This document shows positions 1 to 14,389 of a DNA stretch of 64,000 nt, in pieces. The number at the start of each line of letters is the position of its first letter. The first letter of the stretch is position 1. Source of the DNA: Tanypteryx hageni. Lineage: Eukaryota > Arthropoda > Insecta > Odonata > Petaluridae. Position numbers and translations under genes: made by a program. Under the pieces are notes generated by a model, which had not been told where the DNA came from, did not search any database, and saw nothing but the letters and a program-made list of their open reading frames with translations. Location of the stretch: assembly GCA_028673005.1 (NCBI GenBank), contig CM054117.1, forward strand, positions 32,956,561 to 33,020,560. The letters run 5' to 3'.

Positions 1-3000
1 AGTCACGCGCTGAACTTATGGAGGCGGCAACCCAAAAAGAGATTGAATTGAGAGAGCGAGAAGGAGTGAGAGAGATGTGGAAGAAGGCAGGATAGGAAAT
101 TAGAGAGTTTTCGGCGAGATGCCTAGTCCCATACCTCGAGCAACAGAGACATTCACCACGGCTTTTCCTCGACCAGCCGACCCTAAGGGCAAGAGACGTG
201 ACGCGGTAACCAAAGCGATGTGTACACGAGAGAAATGGAGGAGGCGACGAGGAAGGAGGCGGAAGAAGGGAGGAAAAAGATAAAGATCGCCGAGAAAGAA
301 AATCAGAGGCAAGAAGTAGTTAAGAAAGTAAAAGAAATGGAGGGCGGAGCTGAGATTGAGGGCATATCCTAAATTAATTTAACCGATCGAAACAGAGTAG
401 AAAACACGATTACAGAACAAGGACTGTGGCATAATAAGTAAACCAGAAGCGGTTGAATGTATATTTGATAAAAACTCTTTTGGTGAGATTGTTTTCACAA
501 TTCAATTGGTTTCGGTAAAGCAGTCTAATTAACATACGAGCGCTTAAGGCGTCCTAAAATCTTGAAAAAAACATGGATGGTGAAGTTGAATATAATTTTT
601 GGCTTAAACCAGGCGCAGAGAAGCATTAATCTCTGACACAGAATACAAAGTTGAAAAATATCGTTCAAAGGAATTGATCAAATACATTTCGGTAGTAATA
701 CTTTGCTCATTAGTACGTACAATTTAATCACTTCTAAAATTATATCAGATGTTCATTTGATTTTTGAGTAATTAATTGCGTGAGAATCTTTAATGTGGAA
801 TTTCTGATATCGATAAAAATCTGGATTATTTCAACTCAGATTAATACTATATGGGGTGAATTTTCTATTCAAATTTTACGTCTTCTAATCGCAGATAAAC
901 ATTTTATCAAACGCTTTGAAATATAAAAACTATCATTTACTGTGTAACTCATACAAAAAATGCAGATGAATAAATACAATATGTATTAGTTTATAAAAAA
1001 CGTAATGGCGATCAAATAAATGTTTTCTGCAAATTTTATATTCGCAGTAGCTCAAGGATTTCAGTTAGTTGAGAGAGAAAATATAACCACTTCGGCAAAA
1101 ATTATTAAGCGTTTGTAATTACATATATACATAAACTTTTTCCACAAAAATAAGTCAGGAAAACGATTTTGAGAGAGTGAGAGAAAGAAGATAAGCTCAT
1201 CAAACGATATAGACATGAAGACCTCAGGACTTTGAGAATATCTGTTGCAGGAAAGCAGACGCCGAAAACTTCTCTGTTGCAAATACAATTAATACATGTA
1301 AGAACGTTCACATCACTCCTTACCATCTACAATCCACAATACCTTTCTAGCTAATGCTAATTTTACTGACAGAAAACACTTATACAGTAAAAATATTTAT
1401 ATTGCTCGACAGTGGCACAGCCAGAGTGTTTGTATGTGTGTGTGTTGTATGGCGAATCAGCCTCGTGGCCTATTGTCGCCGTACCCTTACCTCCCCTGTC
1501 TGCGCCACTGTTGGTCGATTACAGATTTTCTCGACAATGCGTAATTCATATGTTTCGTGAGCTCTACGTCTGGCAATCTGGTGCAATCGAAACCATTCTC
1601 CATTGTATTCTCTGTTTCCTGCCTCTATCACTCTCGGGGCTACGCGGCAGAAGGTAGGTCAGAAACCTTCATTTGGGGTCTCACCCGCAATATTTCAAAG
1701 GTTTCCGTCATCATCTCTTTACAAACCCTCCACGGGCTCTTATAATCCAATACGGAAGGTTTTTCACTGCGTTGAAATAGGACGAGGTGGAGAAAATCCT
1801 TTGCAAGCAAAATTTGATTTTCTCGGAAAAGATTCTGTAAAACGGATTCCTCTCTAGTTCACAGAGAAAGAGCATTGGAGAAATTAGCGGCAACGTTGCC
1901 GTTTTCTTGCAAGTGAGCTAGGAATTTAAAATATCTAGGCGCAAGGACAATATTCGCACCAAAAACGTCTTTTCCTCGCAATAAAATACCTTTCGGTTTT
2001 CGATTAGATGATCAAATCACGTTAAATGAGAAATTCACATCCCTATACTGGAGCACTGAGTTCCGATTCGGATATAACCAATGAATTTTGTGTCAATTTA
2101 TCGTTGCTGTGAATAGGAAAAATTTGATGGCTATATTTAAGTTAAGTTGTAAAAACACAAAAAAATAATTTTAAATATGCTATGTTTTGTATATATCTTT
2201 CATGATAGTAAAAAGAAATAACGCGAGACGATATTTAAATTCTTTAATAAATAAAAGTCAGCAAAGATATTTTCATCGGATTTATGAATTAAAACGATTC
2301 GGTGTAAATTGGTAATATTTAAGTGAAGATTCAAAAATAAAATATTTTTATTGGGTACAAACCCTCGGCGGTTTGTCAAAAAATACTAATTTTGCACCTT
2401 AAGAAAGGATCTGCTATCGACAATAAATATATTTTAACTTCAAAAAGGTGAACGGCAATCGTAACCAGATGTCTATAGACGCTTCAATTTGATATGAAAC
2501 ACACACACACACACAACTTCAAAAACGGCGGGGTGAAAAAAACTATCCTGCGAAGAAATATGAAATGTTATTATTATAGGTGTTAAACAAATTGTGACTT
2601 CATCCTTTTTCCGATTGCGAAGGAGCAATTTTGGCGTCTGTTGTCGAGACGAATTCCGAGAAAACGGTCATCATTAACCTTCAAAGGAAATTAATTTCAA
2701 AGGAAATTTCCGTAAGACAAAGGGTTTAATTGCTCCTTTCAAGAGATACATGCTCTCCGTTTCTCTAATTAAATGGAACTTTGAAGGAGCAGGAGTTATT
2801 CTGGTCCTTTTAACGATCAGATATCCAAAAAATATGCTTCTGAGCAGAAGTCATCTTTAAAGGGAAAGTGAACAAATTGAGGTACCAATGATTGAAAATT
2901 AATAGTCTTTGAAATGGATCATATAATTGAAAAGAGGTAGAAAATGTTTAATTGTGCGCATTTGCGTTTCACCTCTTGATAAAATAACCTTTATTCTTTT

Positions 3001-3674
3001 AAAATCACAAATTAATTTCTTCGGGAAAAAATTTATAAATTTTTTATAAAGCCTTGCAAACTTCTTGAACGAATGCGCGTTGATGATAATTCTTATTTCG
3101 GGTTTTATATATTACGATCGGAATGGAGGGGCATTTTTAAATGTGTCATATTAAAAATTCAAACAATGGCGAACTTGGAGAGTTTCTTCTAAGAAAATGG
3201 GCATATGTGGTATTTGGTGACAATTTTGGAACTCGAGCGCATTATTCACAATTTTTTTAAATCATTTAAATCGTTCTTTTCCATCTCTACCGCCATTTTA
3301 AATTGATTTAAGCCAGCAAGTTTACGTCTCGGGAATATACGCTATACATGTTCCGCCGCTCTTTAAAAAATCTCGTCCTCCCTCGAATTTCCACCACAAA
3401 CCCGGCCGACGCACTCGCGATATATGTATATTCATAAAAAACAAGCGCTCTGCAAAAGCGCATCCCAATCATTTTCGTCGGGAAGCGAAGGGAGCGGAAG
3501 GTTTTAACAATCTCCTCACCGTCAAAGTAAAGCAAACTGCGGGCCGGATATTGCGTCGAGCCCCATACGACCCAGCAAACATGCACAAGCCCAAAAGGGG
3601 AGGAAAACAGACGAGGGAAGGGAGAGCGCGAGAAAAGGCTCGATTACTTTCATTTTTGGAAAAAAAGCTACACT
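1..3674. other. No supported gene; flank or intron of the receptor gene
   Basis: The first ~350 bases are purine-rich (repeated gagaga and gaagga words). The rest is AT-rich. A (CA)n run lies at about 2499-2515. Short open frames here have no recognisable domain or codon pattern. The receptor exon at 3681-4205 reads on the minus strand, so its TM6-TM7 exon should lie at lower coordinates. I looked for it in this stretch and did not find it, so it may lie outside the window. Confidence 0.6.
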
Positions 3675-3680
3675 TCTGAC

Positions 3681-4205
3681 CTTTTCGACGTTAACCACCT
3701 GCGCGGCGGACGAACTCCCTTCCGAGTCCGGCGTCAAAGCTTCGACTGACGCGCTGGTTATCTCGCCCCCACCCGAGTTGCAGTGCTGGTGTTGCCTCTG
3801 AGAACCGGAGGACGGCAGAGCTCCCACGGCGGCCGTTCCCGGAACAGCCGCCGCAGCAGCCGCGGTGGACACTTCGAAGACCCCTCCGGGCGCCGCGCCT
3901 CCCCAGCCTCCTCTCCTCCTGCGCAGCCTCAGCAGGGAAGTGGCGTGGAAGGCGGATCCGTAGCAATACATGAGGACCATTGTGGTAGGGAAGTACAAGA
4001 GGCACGAGGCTAATATCCTTAAGGCGGCACGGGAGAAGAAGGGGTCGCAAGCCAGGAGGCCGGTACCGTTGAAGTAATAGCCCCGGATGGAGGCGGGGTT
4101 GGGACTCCCGTCTTTTCCTGTGCCGCCCCCTCCTCGAGGGAGCACCATTGCGGCGAAAAGAGTCAACGATGTCACCCAAGTTATGCTCATGACCGCGACG
4201 CAGCC
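3681..4205 (-). CDS. Internal exon of a rhodopsin-family (class A) GPCR, TM4 to ICL3
   Basis: This is a 175-codon open exon, phase 0 at both ends. A pyrimidine-rich acceptor (tcttttctcag, minus strand) lies just above 4205. A donor (aag|GTCAGAAG) lies at 3680/3681; an alternative donor, cag|GTGGTTAA, would end the exon at 3699, also in phase 0. In order, the exon shows: a hydrophobic segment (MSITWVTSLTLFAAMVLP) fitting TM4; a loop with an N-glycosylation sequon (FNGT) and one Cys (LACDPFF) fitting ECL2; a hydrophobic segment with proline (LLYFPTTMVLMYCYGSAF) fitting TM5, with the P and Y spaced as P5.50/Y5.58; then an Arg-rich start (LLRLRRRRG) and a long Gly/Ala/Ser-rich ICL3 with a poly-Ala run. 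The P-T-T and Y-C-Y-G pattern in TM5 weakly recalls GPR21/GPR52-type orphans. I cannot assign a ligand. TM1-3 and TM6-7 are not in view. Open frame continuing above 4205 is intron. Confidence 0.75.
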
Positions 4206-7200
4206 CTGAGAAAAGACGAGACGCGGGAACGAAAAGGTCTGGTAGAATAGAGCGAGAAAATATACGCCAAGGGATACGCGAATGTAAAATTTAAATTTAA
4301 AGGTGCGATGCCACAAACATGAATGCAAACAAAATGCTGTAAAACAGGCAAGAATCATTCACACAAATCGTTACGTTTTTTATATTACTCGTGCAGGAAA
4401 GTTTACAGGATTACACCGAAAGCAGACATTTTAACGAAAGGCAAATTTGATGAAAATGAACTAAAAGTAACAATTCTTTTAAAAAACTTTGCGATTAAAA
4501 TTTTATTAGAAATGTTATCGAATAAATAGCGAGAGTTGCATTATAAGCAACGTTTTCACTGGAACAGAAATATAAGAGTTAAAAAATAATTCTTCCAAAT
4601 TTAATTCATTGTTATAAAAAAGCGTTGTTGAAAATTATTTGCCCATTATTTTTACATAAATTTAACTATTACAATGAGTAATGTAACGCACCAAAGTATA
4701 TCTCTTCGTGTTCTATAATAATTTAGTTATTCATCGTGAACTCGATAGCTCGTTTTATGAAAACTCTGCTATCAATTAAGCACCCCGTCGTGAACGTTAA
4801 CAGATTTAGGGGGAGGCGCAGGATCGACTGGGTTCATTTAATGGGGCGTTTGACAGGTCCAATTAAAAGGCTTGAGACATGTTAATTGTCACTACAATTC
4901 CGTTTTAATTTCTTTTTCACAAAAATATGAAGTACGAAATCGAAAATATATCACAGCATCGTGGTCAATGCTCTACCTGCTAGAATCATTTCCATCACAA
5001 GAAAACTCATATTGGATATAATCGGTCAATAGATTATATAATATATTGTATTTATCAGATATGAAGTTTAAAGTTTAACTTAATTTTGATACAAAAGACA
5101 AAAAAATAGCTTAAATAAATGCTAGTCAAATCCACAGAACAAAAACCAATAATTTAGCATCGCATAAGTGAGAATACATATACCAAAAATTCTTAGAGTC
5201 AACCAGATATCTCCTCTTAGAAAATCACATTAAACTCCAGCAGTAACGTAATGTTATACCGATTAAATGTGCCAAATATCGCTTTCCCGAAGTATATATT
5301 TAAATATATTAGCGCTTCAAATAAAAAACAAGGCGTTTGGAATGTTTTTAAAGCTTAGATAGAAAATACTTCTAATACCGTATCGAAACATTTTTATTTC
5401 ACTTACATTTAGGTACGTTAAAATATATTTCGACTAAAACAACAGCTGACAGTGTTCAAAAACGCCTCTCGGGAAAAAGGGCATACGGAAAGAAAAGAAA
5501 CAAGAAGGATCCGACAGGACTAGATGTGCGACGACTAGATAAAAGGGCGAGATGTTATTTGGGCAAAACAGATTTGGTTTTAGGTTTCCGAGGATATAAA
5601 ACCGAGAACGTTTCCTTACCAAGGCAGAAAAACCCGCACCCATCTCGTCCCGAACGCTTCCCTGCGTCACCCAACGATCTCCATTATCATACAATCTCAC
5701 GACGCACATGGCGGGAAAACAGGGTCTGATGGAAGGGGATGCATGGAGATAGAGAGCGGAGAGAATGAGTGGTAGGCGGAAAAGGAGAGGGATGTGCTCA
5801 GAGAAATACAGATAAGAGAGAGGGAGAGAAATATAAGGATGTAGGGAGAGGAGGCGGCGCGGATGATTGCGAGAGAGGAGCAGAGATGGAACGAGACTGA
5901 TAATGCCACCTCCATTTGCCCCTCGAAGACTGCACTAGTAGGTGGAACTACGAACGATTCCGTTCTCCACAACGAATGTGCTCTGACGAAGTGATTGTTC
6001 CGTTGAACTCGTACCCTCTCCCTCCCCTCTCTCTCTCTTCCTCCTCACTCTCCCTTACCCTCCGATACGCGAACTATATCGAAAAAGGGATTGCTTATCC
6101 GGGGAAGTGTCTTTTTAAACAGTTTTGTAGCAGACCAAGCGAAACGCTTAGGGAATTAGCGCAATCGCGATCCGAAAAAAGAATTTGAAAGAAATTGCAG
6201 GGCACGCGAGGGAATAAAGCCTTCTATGAGGCCACGGCTGTGTGCTCCTCAGCGTTTTATTATCTTTCGAATCATTTTTTGCACACATGTTCCATTTTGA
6301 TCGTTGATAACATAAAGTAGAAAGAATCAGCTGGATTTTAGAATAACACGTTACACATCATGTAATTAAAAATTAAATTTTGGAGCCCTACGATTAATTA
6401 CCTACTGGTGTGTATTTGTGTACTTCTTTTTCAATTTTTATGGTTATAAGGAGGTTTCTCCTTTTTAATTTTTTATCATGTAACTAGTTTTAGAGAACTT
6501 TCTTTCCGACAACGAACAGAATCGCTTCACTTTCGCTCCGTTGCGGAAACTATGTAGTAAAAAATTGAGTTATACTGTGCTATCTTTAGGTGGTTTAAGG
6601 AATTAAATGACTATCGTTAATGTTATAATTATTTCATTTCTTTGTGTTTATTTAACATGATAATGTAGCGGCGTTTATCAACACAAATAAAATGCAATTA
6701 CGAAGCGTATCACAGGAATTTTAAAATAAGATTTTTTAGAAAGGGTGCTCTCTCGCTGTTTGTAATGAGGATGAATTCCATCGAATTTCCTCAAAAAATC
6801 TTTCGTAATCATCTCGGTCTTCTTTGACGTGCTTTCAGAGCTACGAATTGGTGTAATTTGAAGTTACAAATTTTTATTGAAAAGTGTGATGTGATTTCGA
6901 GTCGAAGAAATGAGAGTATTTTTTCAATTCACAAACTCATCTATGGATTGAGCGTCAACCAAACTTTCGTCGCTTTAATTACTAACGCGATGAAAGATAA
7001 GCTATATACCGAGAAGATCTCTCAAAAAGATAAATGGAACTGAAAAGCGACAGCAAACATCTAGATTCTCTCGAGTAAAACGACTCGTCCCCGAAAAAGA
7101 AAAAGTTCACTCTGCTTCTGCGAATTATAAAATTTTAATGAAGCATTAAAACAAATACATGGGCCACATAATACTATAAGTGAGACTATATCGTGCCTTA

Positions 7201-10200
7201 AGATTGGGAAAAAGGGAAAAACTTAACTGATTGTGAAAAAATACAAAAAGGCTCCCTTCAATTTAAAAATAAAAACCGTTTCGCCAAAAAACGCTTTGAT
7301 ATTTTAGAATAGTACAGTAGGGACAATCGTTCGATCAGATGAATAGCACTGAAGAGTAAACAGTATCCAATGGCAAAAAATTATAGATAAGATGTACAGA
7401 GCCGAAGAAGAGAAATTACGCTTGTAAAAATAATGTCCCCGAGCGGTCATCCCGAGCAATGATTTAAACGCCTAAAAAACTTCTCGGCTCCATCGTTCCA
7501 TTCGTCTTTTATTTTTTAGACCTCTCGACGCCGTGGAAAAGACGGCGACGCCCTAGGTTCCACTGACCTCTCGAAAAGGTACCGAATGTTTGAAAGTCAC
7601 CGTCCGACCCCCACTTGGAAGATGAGGCGAGGGTAGCGGATGGGAAAGAGAGAGAGAGAGGATGGAATCTGAGAAGAGTGAGGAGATAGATAATGGCGCG
7701 TCGGATAGGAGATAGGAAGAAATGGATAAGAACTAGAGAAATGACGGAACGAGGGAAGAAACGTGAGGTAACGAGATAGAAAGGAGCATGGTGATAAAGG
7801 AGGCGTAAAAGAAACGGTCCTTAAGAGTTTCGATAAAGAAAGAGAAAAGGAAGGAAAATTTACGCTCGTGAGTAGGCGATCAGATAATCGAGGATAAATT
7901 GTTCGAGGTGAACAAAGAAGCAAACATAGGGAAGAGAAATAGAGAGAAAACAAAGAAGAATAAGGGTGGGAGAGAGGCAAAAGATAATCCTCTATTTAAC
8001 AATTTAATATCAGGGTAACATTCCATAGTTCCAGTAATTTTTATGCTCTGTTCCTTTCTTTGTGCCCCAATGTGATCTGGATATTACGTAGCATATTTTA
8101 TAAATAAATATCGTTCAAAAATTAAATAAAACTTCTTTATGTATTATTTAAATAATACGTAAGCATGTTTTTAGAGAAATTCATTAATTCGACTGGAAAA
8201 CGTTTGGGCAACAGAGGGATCACTAGAGAGAACAGAAGGAAATGTGAGGGAGAAACCAAAGTGGAGAAGCTAGGAATTGGTTGGCTTCCTTTCTTTGTCC
8301 TGGCTGCCCGAGCAATAGATAAAGTTACAGAGATATAACCAAGGACGGTTACAAATAAACAAAGACATAGAGAGAACGAGGAAGAAAGTATGCACGATAA
8401 TATGTTTAAAAACTGGAAAATTTAAAAGTAGCGAGAAGTAGGCGTAAAAACGAATAAGACCTACCGTGGGGGGGAAATAAAAAAATAAACCCAGAACTAA
8501 AGAGGCACGGAGAGATAAAGCATAGGGAAGACACATTAAGAAAGCTCTATAGAATCATGATGAAGAATCTCCGCGGGAGATGAAGAAAAAAGAGACAGAG
8601 AGGTGGAGAGGGATGGAGCGGGCTGGGAAGAGGGAGTTGAGATTCAGAAAAGTCAGAAACGGAGGAATTGAGATCCAGACACACCGACTCCCGACATAAA
8701 AAGTAATCTCCCTTGATGGAGGCCTCTCCTCCTTCCTCCCTTCTTCCTCCTTCCTACGCACTCTCCTTATTTCGCCCTAACCGCGTCGCTTAGCGGAGTA
8801 ACACTCGCATATCTTTCCTCTCTTCGATTCTCTCAAAAGTGTGTAAAAATCCTTAAAGCCTTTACGGGTTGGTTCTTTCCCGCATAACGTTTGGGTCGGA
8901 ATTGAGAATAAGTGCGAAGTGAGTGGGGAGTGGAGGAGGAGGAAATGGGAGGAGGGGCTCATCTTTACAATACGAGACGGAGCGAAGAAAATACAGGCTG
9001 CGATACAAACGGAGCGGCACGAACATGTTAACTCGTTTTTGTTAGTTAAGTAACGTACCGAAGTAAATAGTTGCTGGCCGAGATGAGAGAGTTCTTTATG
9101 CGTTCTGTACCAGAACGTGTACCTGTTTCAAACAGGAATGGTCACTTTTCAGTTACACGTTATCTGATGGAAGAGTAATTGGCGATTAATCTAAAACTGA
9201 AGAAATAAAATTTACAATAAGTTATGCTAGTAAAATCGATTTAATTTGATAAATCAACTAAAACTAAAAATAAATTTAAGACTGAGAACAATATGCAAAT
9301 TTCACAAGGATATCCAAAGTTTTCTAATGATTTTATTTCTGAAGCGCCAAAGAAGTCTTAATGGCCAATTTCCATGTATTTCATATTCGTCTGCAGATTA
9401 CTACCGTGGATTTGATCAGACGATTAATTCGATTATATTTATACTAATCTAATTATTCGTTCCAAAAGTAAACATTACTCAAGACCATCAAGTAACAAAA
9501 TATTCCTTAGTTTATGACATGATTATATTTCGATTAAGGGTATAAGTGATATCAGCGTGGTTATTAAAATTGACTGTCATCTTCATTATCCATTTATGTA
9601 TAAAATAAATTTTAAAACATTCATAAACGAGAAATAAATTTTAAATTTATAAAATATTTCAGCACACTAAGATCTGATATTTTTTTTTTTTTGTAAGTAG
9701 CGAATTTTATTTTCACTTTAATAAGAATCACAGACTACCAAGTCGAAGAAAGAATCAGCGAGAATTAAATTAAAAAAGGCTCATGAAAACACAAAAAGCG
9801 CTATAGTAGTTACAGATAAATTGCGAGAATTATTTCTGTAACTAACAGCGAAAGAAATTTCATATAGGAAAGGGTAATAACTCCACTATTACCGTAATGG
9901 AGCAGGGTTATTTGTTACCAAATTTCATATTTCCACTGAAAACCTAGTTGTAACAATGCCTGGAGGAGTTGAGAAATGACAAAGACTTAAGTACGTAGGT
10001 TATGTTGAGAAGTAGAGTCGGCTTAAATACTTTTAATAACGGAAAATCATCATCATTGCATAAATCAAGGTATTCCACGGTGAATTTTGTGGTAGTTCAA
10101 GTTCCACTTTAAAAAAATAAATTTTAAAAGAAATGTCTCCCCCTCATGAAAGGGGAACGATGGCTATCGATTCAACAAAGAAAAAGCTGATCCACTCTTT

Positions 10201-11347
10201 AAATTCAATAGCCCATATAAGCTACAAATAGGTCGTTGATGCCATAAAGTTCCACGGAGAAAACCTCACAGATTTTAAGTAAAATTTCATAAATTATTCT
10301 CTCACTACTTTTTTCTTTTGCGTATTAAGTGCGATTTTGAAGCAAGGAGAAAAAATATCTAAAACTTTTTGGTGGCCTACTTCATGACATCAGCCGAATG
10401 CAAAAAAATACGCCTGCTTCGTTTAGCTTATTATTTCGCAGATTAGTGCAGTAAATTTTGCAGCAGGCTATACTCACCTATGTAACCAATAAACTTCAGC
10501 TCGTGTACTCATTGAATCTATAATTTTTAAATTCTTCTGACATAAATTCCGCAAGTAATGACCAATTTGAAATTTTATGCCGATTATCCAATAAAATTAT
10601 TTAAAACGTATTATGAATACGATATTCTTCTTTCCTTCGCAAAAAAAATAAAACAAATCAGCGAAAACTACAGCACAGACCTTTGCGTCACTATCAGACC
10701 GAGGGAGGCAAAATTTAAGAGCATTGAGCAATAGGACAAGGGCGGTGACGTGGTCCGCATGCTCTTATTCTCACAATAGGACCTTTGTCGCGTCGTAAAT
10801 AACGAGCAATCCCATTTGGTGGCCAGAGTGGCGTCCCGACAATGGACGGAGCTAGGTTGCGGCTTTAGACATCCCGAATGTTCGCCCTATACTAAAACGT
10901 TTTCAAGATTTCGGAGAAGAGATCGAGTGAAATCAAAGCGGCGGACTTACGCTACGTTGAAACTTTTGAGCCCTTGAGCTTGTGGCCGAGGGTTGATATT
11001 GCCAATCTACGTCATAGAGACCACCCGAAAGAACAGCCAGGCTCGAAAATCTCAGCGGGCCGGAAAAAAATAATATGTATTACGCGAGAGATATCACTGA
11101 TCCAATGCACTCAAACCCTGAAGTTAATAAACAGCGTCAAGCGAATCAAGGGAAACCGAAATGATACAGACTTCATATTGAGTGTATCCACCGAAAGCAA
11201 CCGCGAATTAAATGAATCTTGGAAAATGGGAGCAGTAACTTCATTACATGTATCAAGGAAATAAAATAAGAATAAAAAAAGTAAACGATAAAACCCAGAA
11301 ATGTGCAGTGAAGTATGGGAAAAACCAAAGAGAGAGGAAGGAATAGG

Positions 11348-11351
<4 letters not shown>
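4206..11351. other. AT-rich non-coding stretch
   Basis: No open frame here shows a known domain or paired splice signals. Local purine/pyrimidine-rich islands occur at about 5720-5890, 7620-7980 and 8200-8760. They create low-complexity Ser/Leu/Pro-rich frames on the minus strand that I do not regard as genes. A poly-T run lies at about 9680-9692. Confidence 0.55.

Positions 11352-11389
<38 letters not shown>
11352..11389. repeat. (TA)n microsatellite
   Basis: A near-perfect TA run followed by atacatatatatgtatgta and then a GA-rich tract (about 11407-11435). Confidence 0.95.
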
Positions 11390-11395
<6 letters not shown>

Positions 11396-14389
11396 TATGT
11401 ATGTATAGAGAGAGAAGGAGAGAGAGAGTGAGTTGGAGTAAGATAGGAGCCTTTGAAAGCACCGGAGAATCGTGTTAGGGCGTTAAAAGGCGCGGTGAAA
11501 CCAAGATAAAATAAAGAAGGAAAAAAACACTAACAGGAGGCGCGTTCGGAGAGTTGCCAAATCACGTTGGGAGAGGACTACGAGGCCAGGTTGATAGCCA
11601 GACTGGGGGAGGGGAAGAAGGCCGTTGGGAGAGAGAGAGAGATAGAGAGGGAGGGAGAGAAAGATAGGAAGAAAGAGAAAATAAATTCTGCGGTCGAGAG
11701 AGGAATGGAGATAGAGCAGGATTCCGTAGGGTGAGATAAAGTGCTAGGAAACTGGGTAACGATGACACTAAAGATCGATAAAGACCAATGGTCTAGTTGG
11801 AAATTTTAAAGGCTAAATTATACAAGATCAAATATAAAAAATAACACTACAACAAACCGATCGCAACGATGAAAAAATGTAGGTAAAACATTCACCATTA
11901 GATGAATGGTAAAGCGTACATACCAAGAAATTTCGCAAAGAATAAAAAATGGAAAATGATACGAGAAAAATCTTAACCGAGAATAAAAAACGCACGAAAG
12001 AGGAAAACAAAAGTCTAGAAGAAGAGACAAAGAGTAATCTAACCAATGAGGGGAAAGACATTAAGAGAGCTGAATGCAGGTAGGGAGTGGGGTGTAGGGA
12101 GGCGATAGGAGGTGAAGCTGCTAGAGGTAGAAGGCGAAGAAGACAAGCGTAATTAAGAAAATGCAAACAGCCGCCGGGTTACGGATTCTCAAAGTTTCAT
12201 CCTCACTTTTATTCTCTGACCCAGTATAACTTTTGAAACAATTATTACTATCGCCTAATCTAACCGCTCAAGGATTAAATGTGCAACCAGGCGGAAACCG
12301 AGATGTAATATATGGTTTTCAAGAAGCTAAATGGCTAATATTGGGAACATCGTTAAAAATATATCAACGTTCTCTGCAATTAGAATTATATTCAGGGTCG
12401 TTAAAATACGCCTCAAATTACTTCGATTAACTCAACATATATAAGTGGATAATGCGATAAAAGTGCGTATATTTGCCAGAAAACTCTCACCAGAGTAATT
12501 AGAAGTTACACTGGAATCAATTATTTATTCCTATAGCTAAACTTAAATTATGAATTGCCTTTCAACCATCAACGAGACAAAAAATTACGAGCATTTTTTT
12601 TGGAAAACAACCACCGCAAAAGACGTAGACGTTGACCTACATAGATGTTGCTGTCAAGTTATATGACGGTTATACGAGAAAGAAATTCTATAAGAATATT
12701 TAAAACTCACATTAGTCACAGATAAAGCGATAAGTTTGTTTTAAATTAATATTTTAATTCACCAGAAGAGCGTAATGAAATAACTGTTAAGATTGATAAA
12801 ATTATTAATTTTAAATAAATACCGGAGACGTTCTAAAAATCCAAGTGCGTTATTTACAGTTAATAGAGGTAACAAATAATATCATAGGAAAGTAGGAAGA
12901 CCACGGCATGCGGACCAGCTACCTGAATCGTCCTCAATTTTTGATAACTTACAATTTGATCTCGAATATGTAAACCACAAGCATTTGAATAAAATAATTT
13001 ATAAGCAATAACATTTTATCTTGTTCATTTATTTAATAAAGGTTCAACTGCTCTTGCCTCAGTCATTAAATTTACGGTCAATTAAAATAAATGGCTGACG
13101 CAAGGGGCGCAATTGATAAATGCTCATCCACAAATTTAACTGTGCATTCCATTAATGTGAAAAAATATTTTTAAATTTTTCATTTTTAAGAAAATTAACT
13201 TTAAAATGTCACGTTCTGTAAAGCTAAACTTTACTTGACCATATTAAAAGTTAAAGAATGAACTAAAGAGCACGCCAATTGGCTGCAATGAATAAATACA
13301 TCCGTTTTATGATTACAAGTATTATATATCTATTATATACTATTTAAATCTGTCGAAGACTTTGTCGAATATTTTAGATTTTTTAACATTTTAGTCTTTT
13401 AGAAACTGAATAAAAATTGGTTAAGCAAATATACTTGAAACTATCGATGACAACTATAATTTAATGCTTGATATCAAACGGAAAAATAACCTTTGAAATA
13501 AACTTCAATAGCATGAGTAAAAGTAAAGTAAATTTACAAATTTTCCTATTTACCCGATTTCAAAAATAAAACGGAGATTTACATATTTCAGGAAATGTTT
13601 TCGGAAAGTTAGAATTTATTGCTGTAATTTCCTGGAAAGTAGATAATTAAATAAAAGAAGAGACTCGATGGTCTCTAACCAACTCAAAAGTACAATTACA
13701 AATATCCGAATCGTCGCAGGATTTCTTCAAAACCTTTTTCTCGGATATTTACCTTGATAACGACGAAAATACAATGATTCTTATAACATTATTTATCAGA
13801 TGACCCTGCTTTTGAGCATTAAATTAAAAACGGAACGAAAACGTAAAAAGGAAAAATAAAAATATTGCCTATCCACCCGTTTTTCCTGACACACGTTCGG
13901 GACTGTCATAAAGCCAACATTTATTTTAGCATAATAATATTTATTCCTCGACCTTAAAACAAAACGAATAATAATTTAATTTAAAAAAATCAAAATTAAA
14001 AAAAGTCGAAGAGTACCAGTTCCAGCGAGGGAATAAACACATACGAGCTGGGCTCCAAGAATTGACACTCGCGATTCCCCGCATCGATAATAAAAAAATA
14101 GCCGCAGCATTTCTCCCGCGGAATATCCCTCATAAAATAAAAAAGAGAAACAAAAACACGATCCGACGCAATAAATATAAAAAAATAAAAACGCCCCATC
14201 CGCCCATTTTCCTCCCATCCTCCAGAAAGCGATATTTCTTTCGCCTCTCCCCTATTTTTCTCCCATCTTCACGCACGTCCCATAGATTCCGATCGCGATA
14301 TCGACGACCGGAGGGGAGCGGAGGAGGAGAAGAAAAAAACGCAATGTCCACGGCACTTATCGAACGGCGGAGGCAGTCATGCTTTGAGG
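11390..14389. other. No supported gene
   Basis: GA-rich sequence (about 11400-11720 and 11960-12150) passes into featureless AT-rich DNA. Nothing recognisable was seen on either strand. Confidence 0.5.

Noticed and set aside
3308..3586. Continuation of the GPCR coding on the minus strand
   Set aside because: The frame shows no TM6/TM7 pattern and lacks a matching acceptor near its start.
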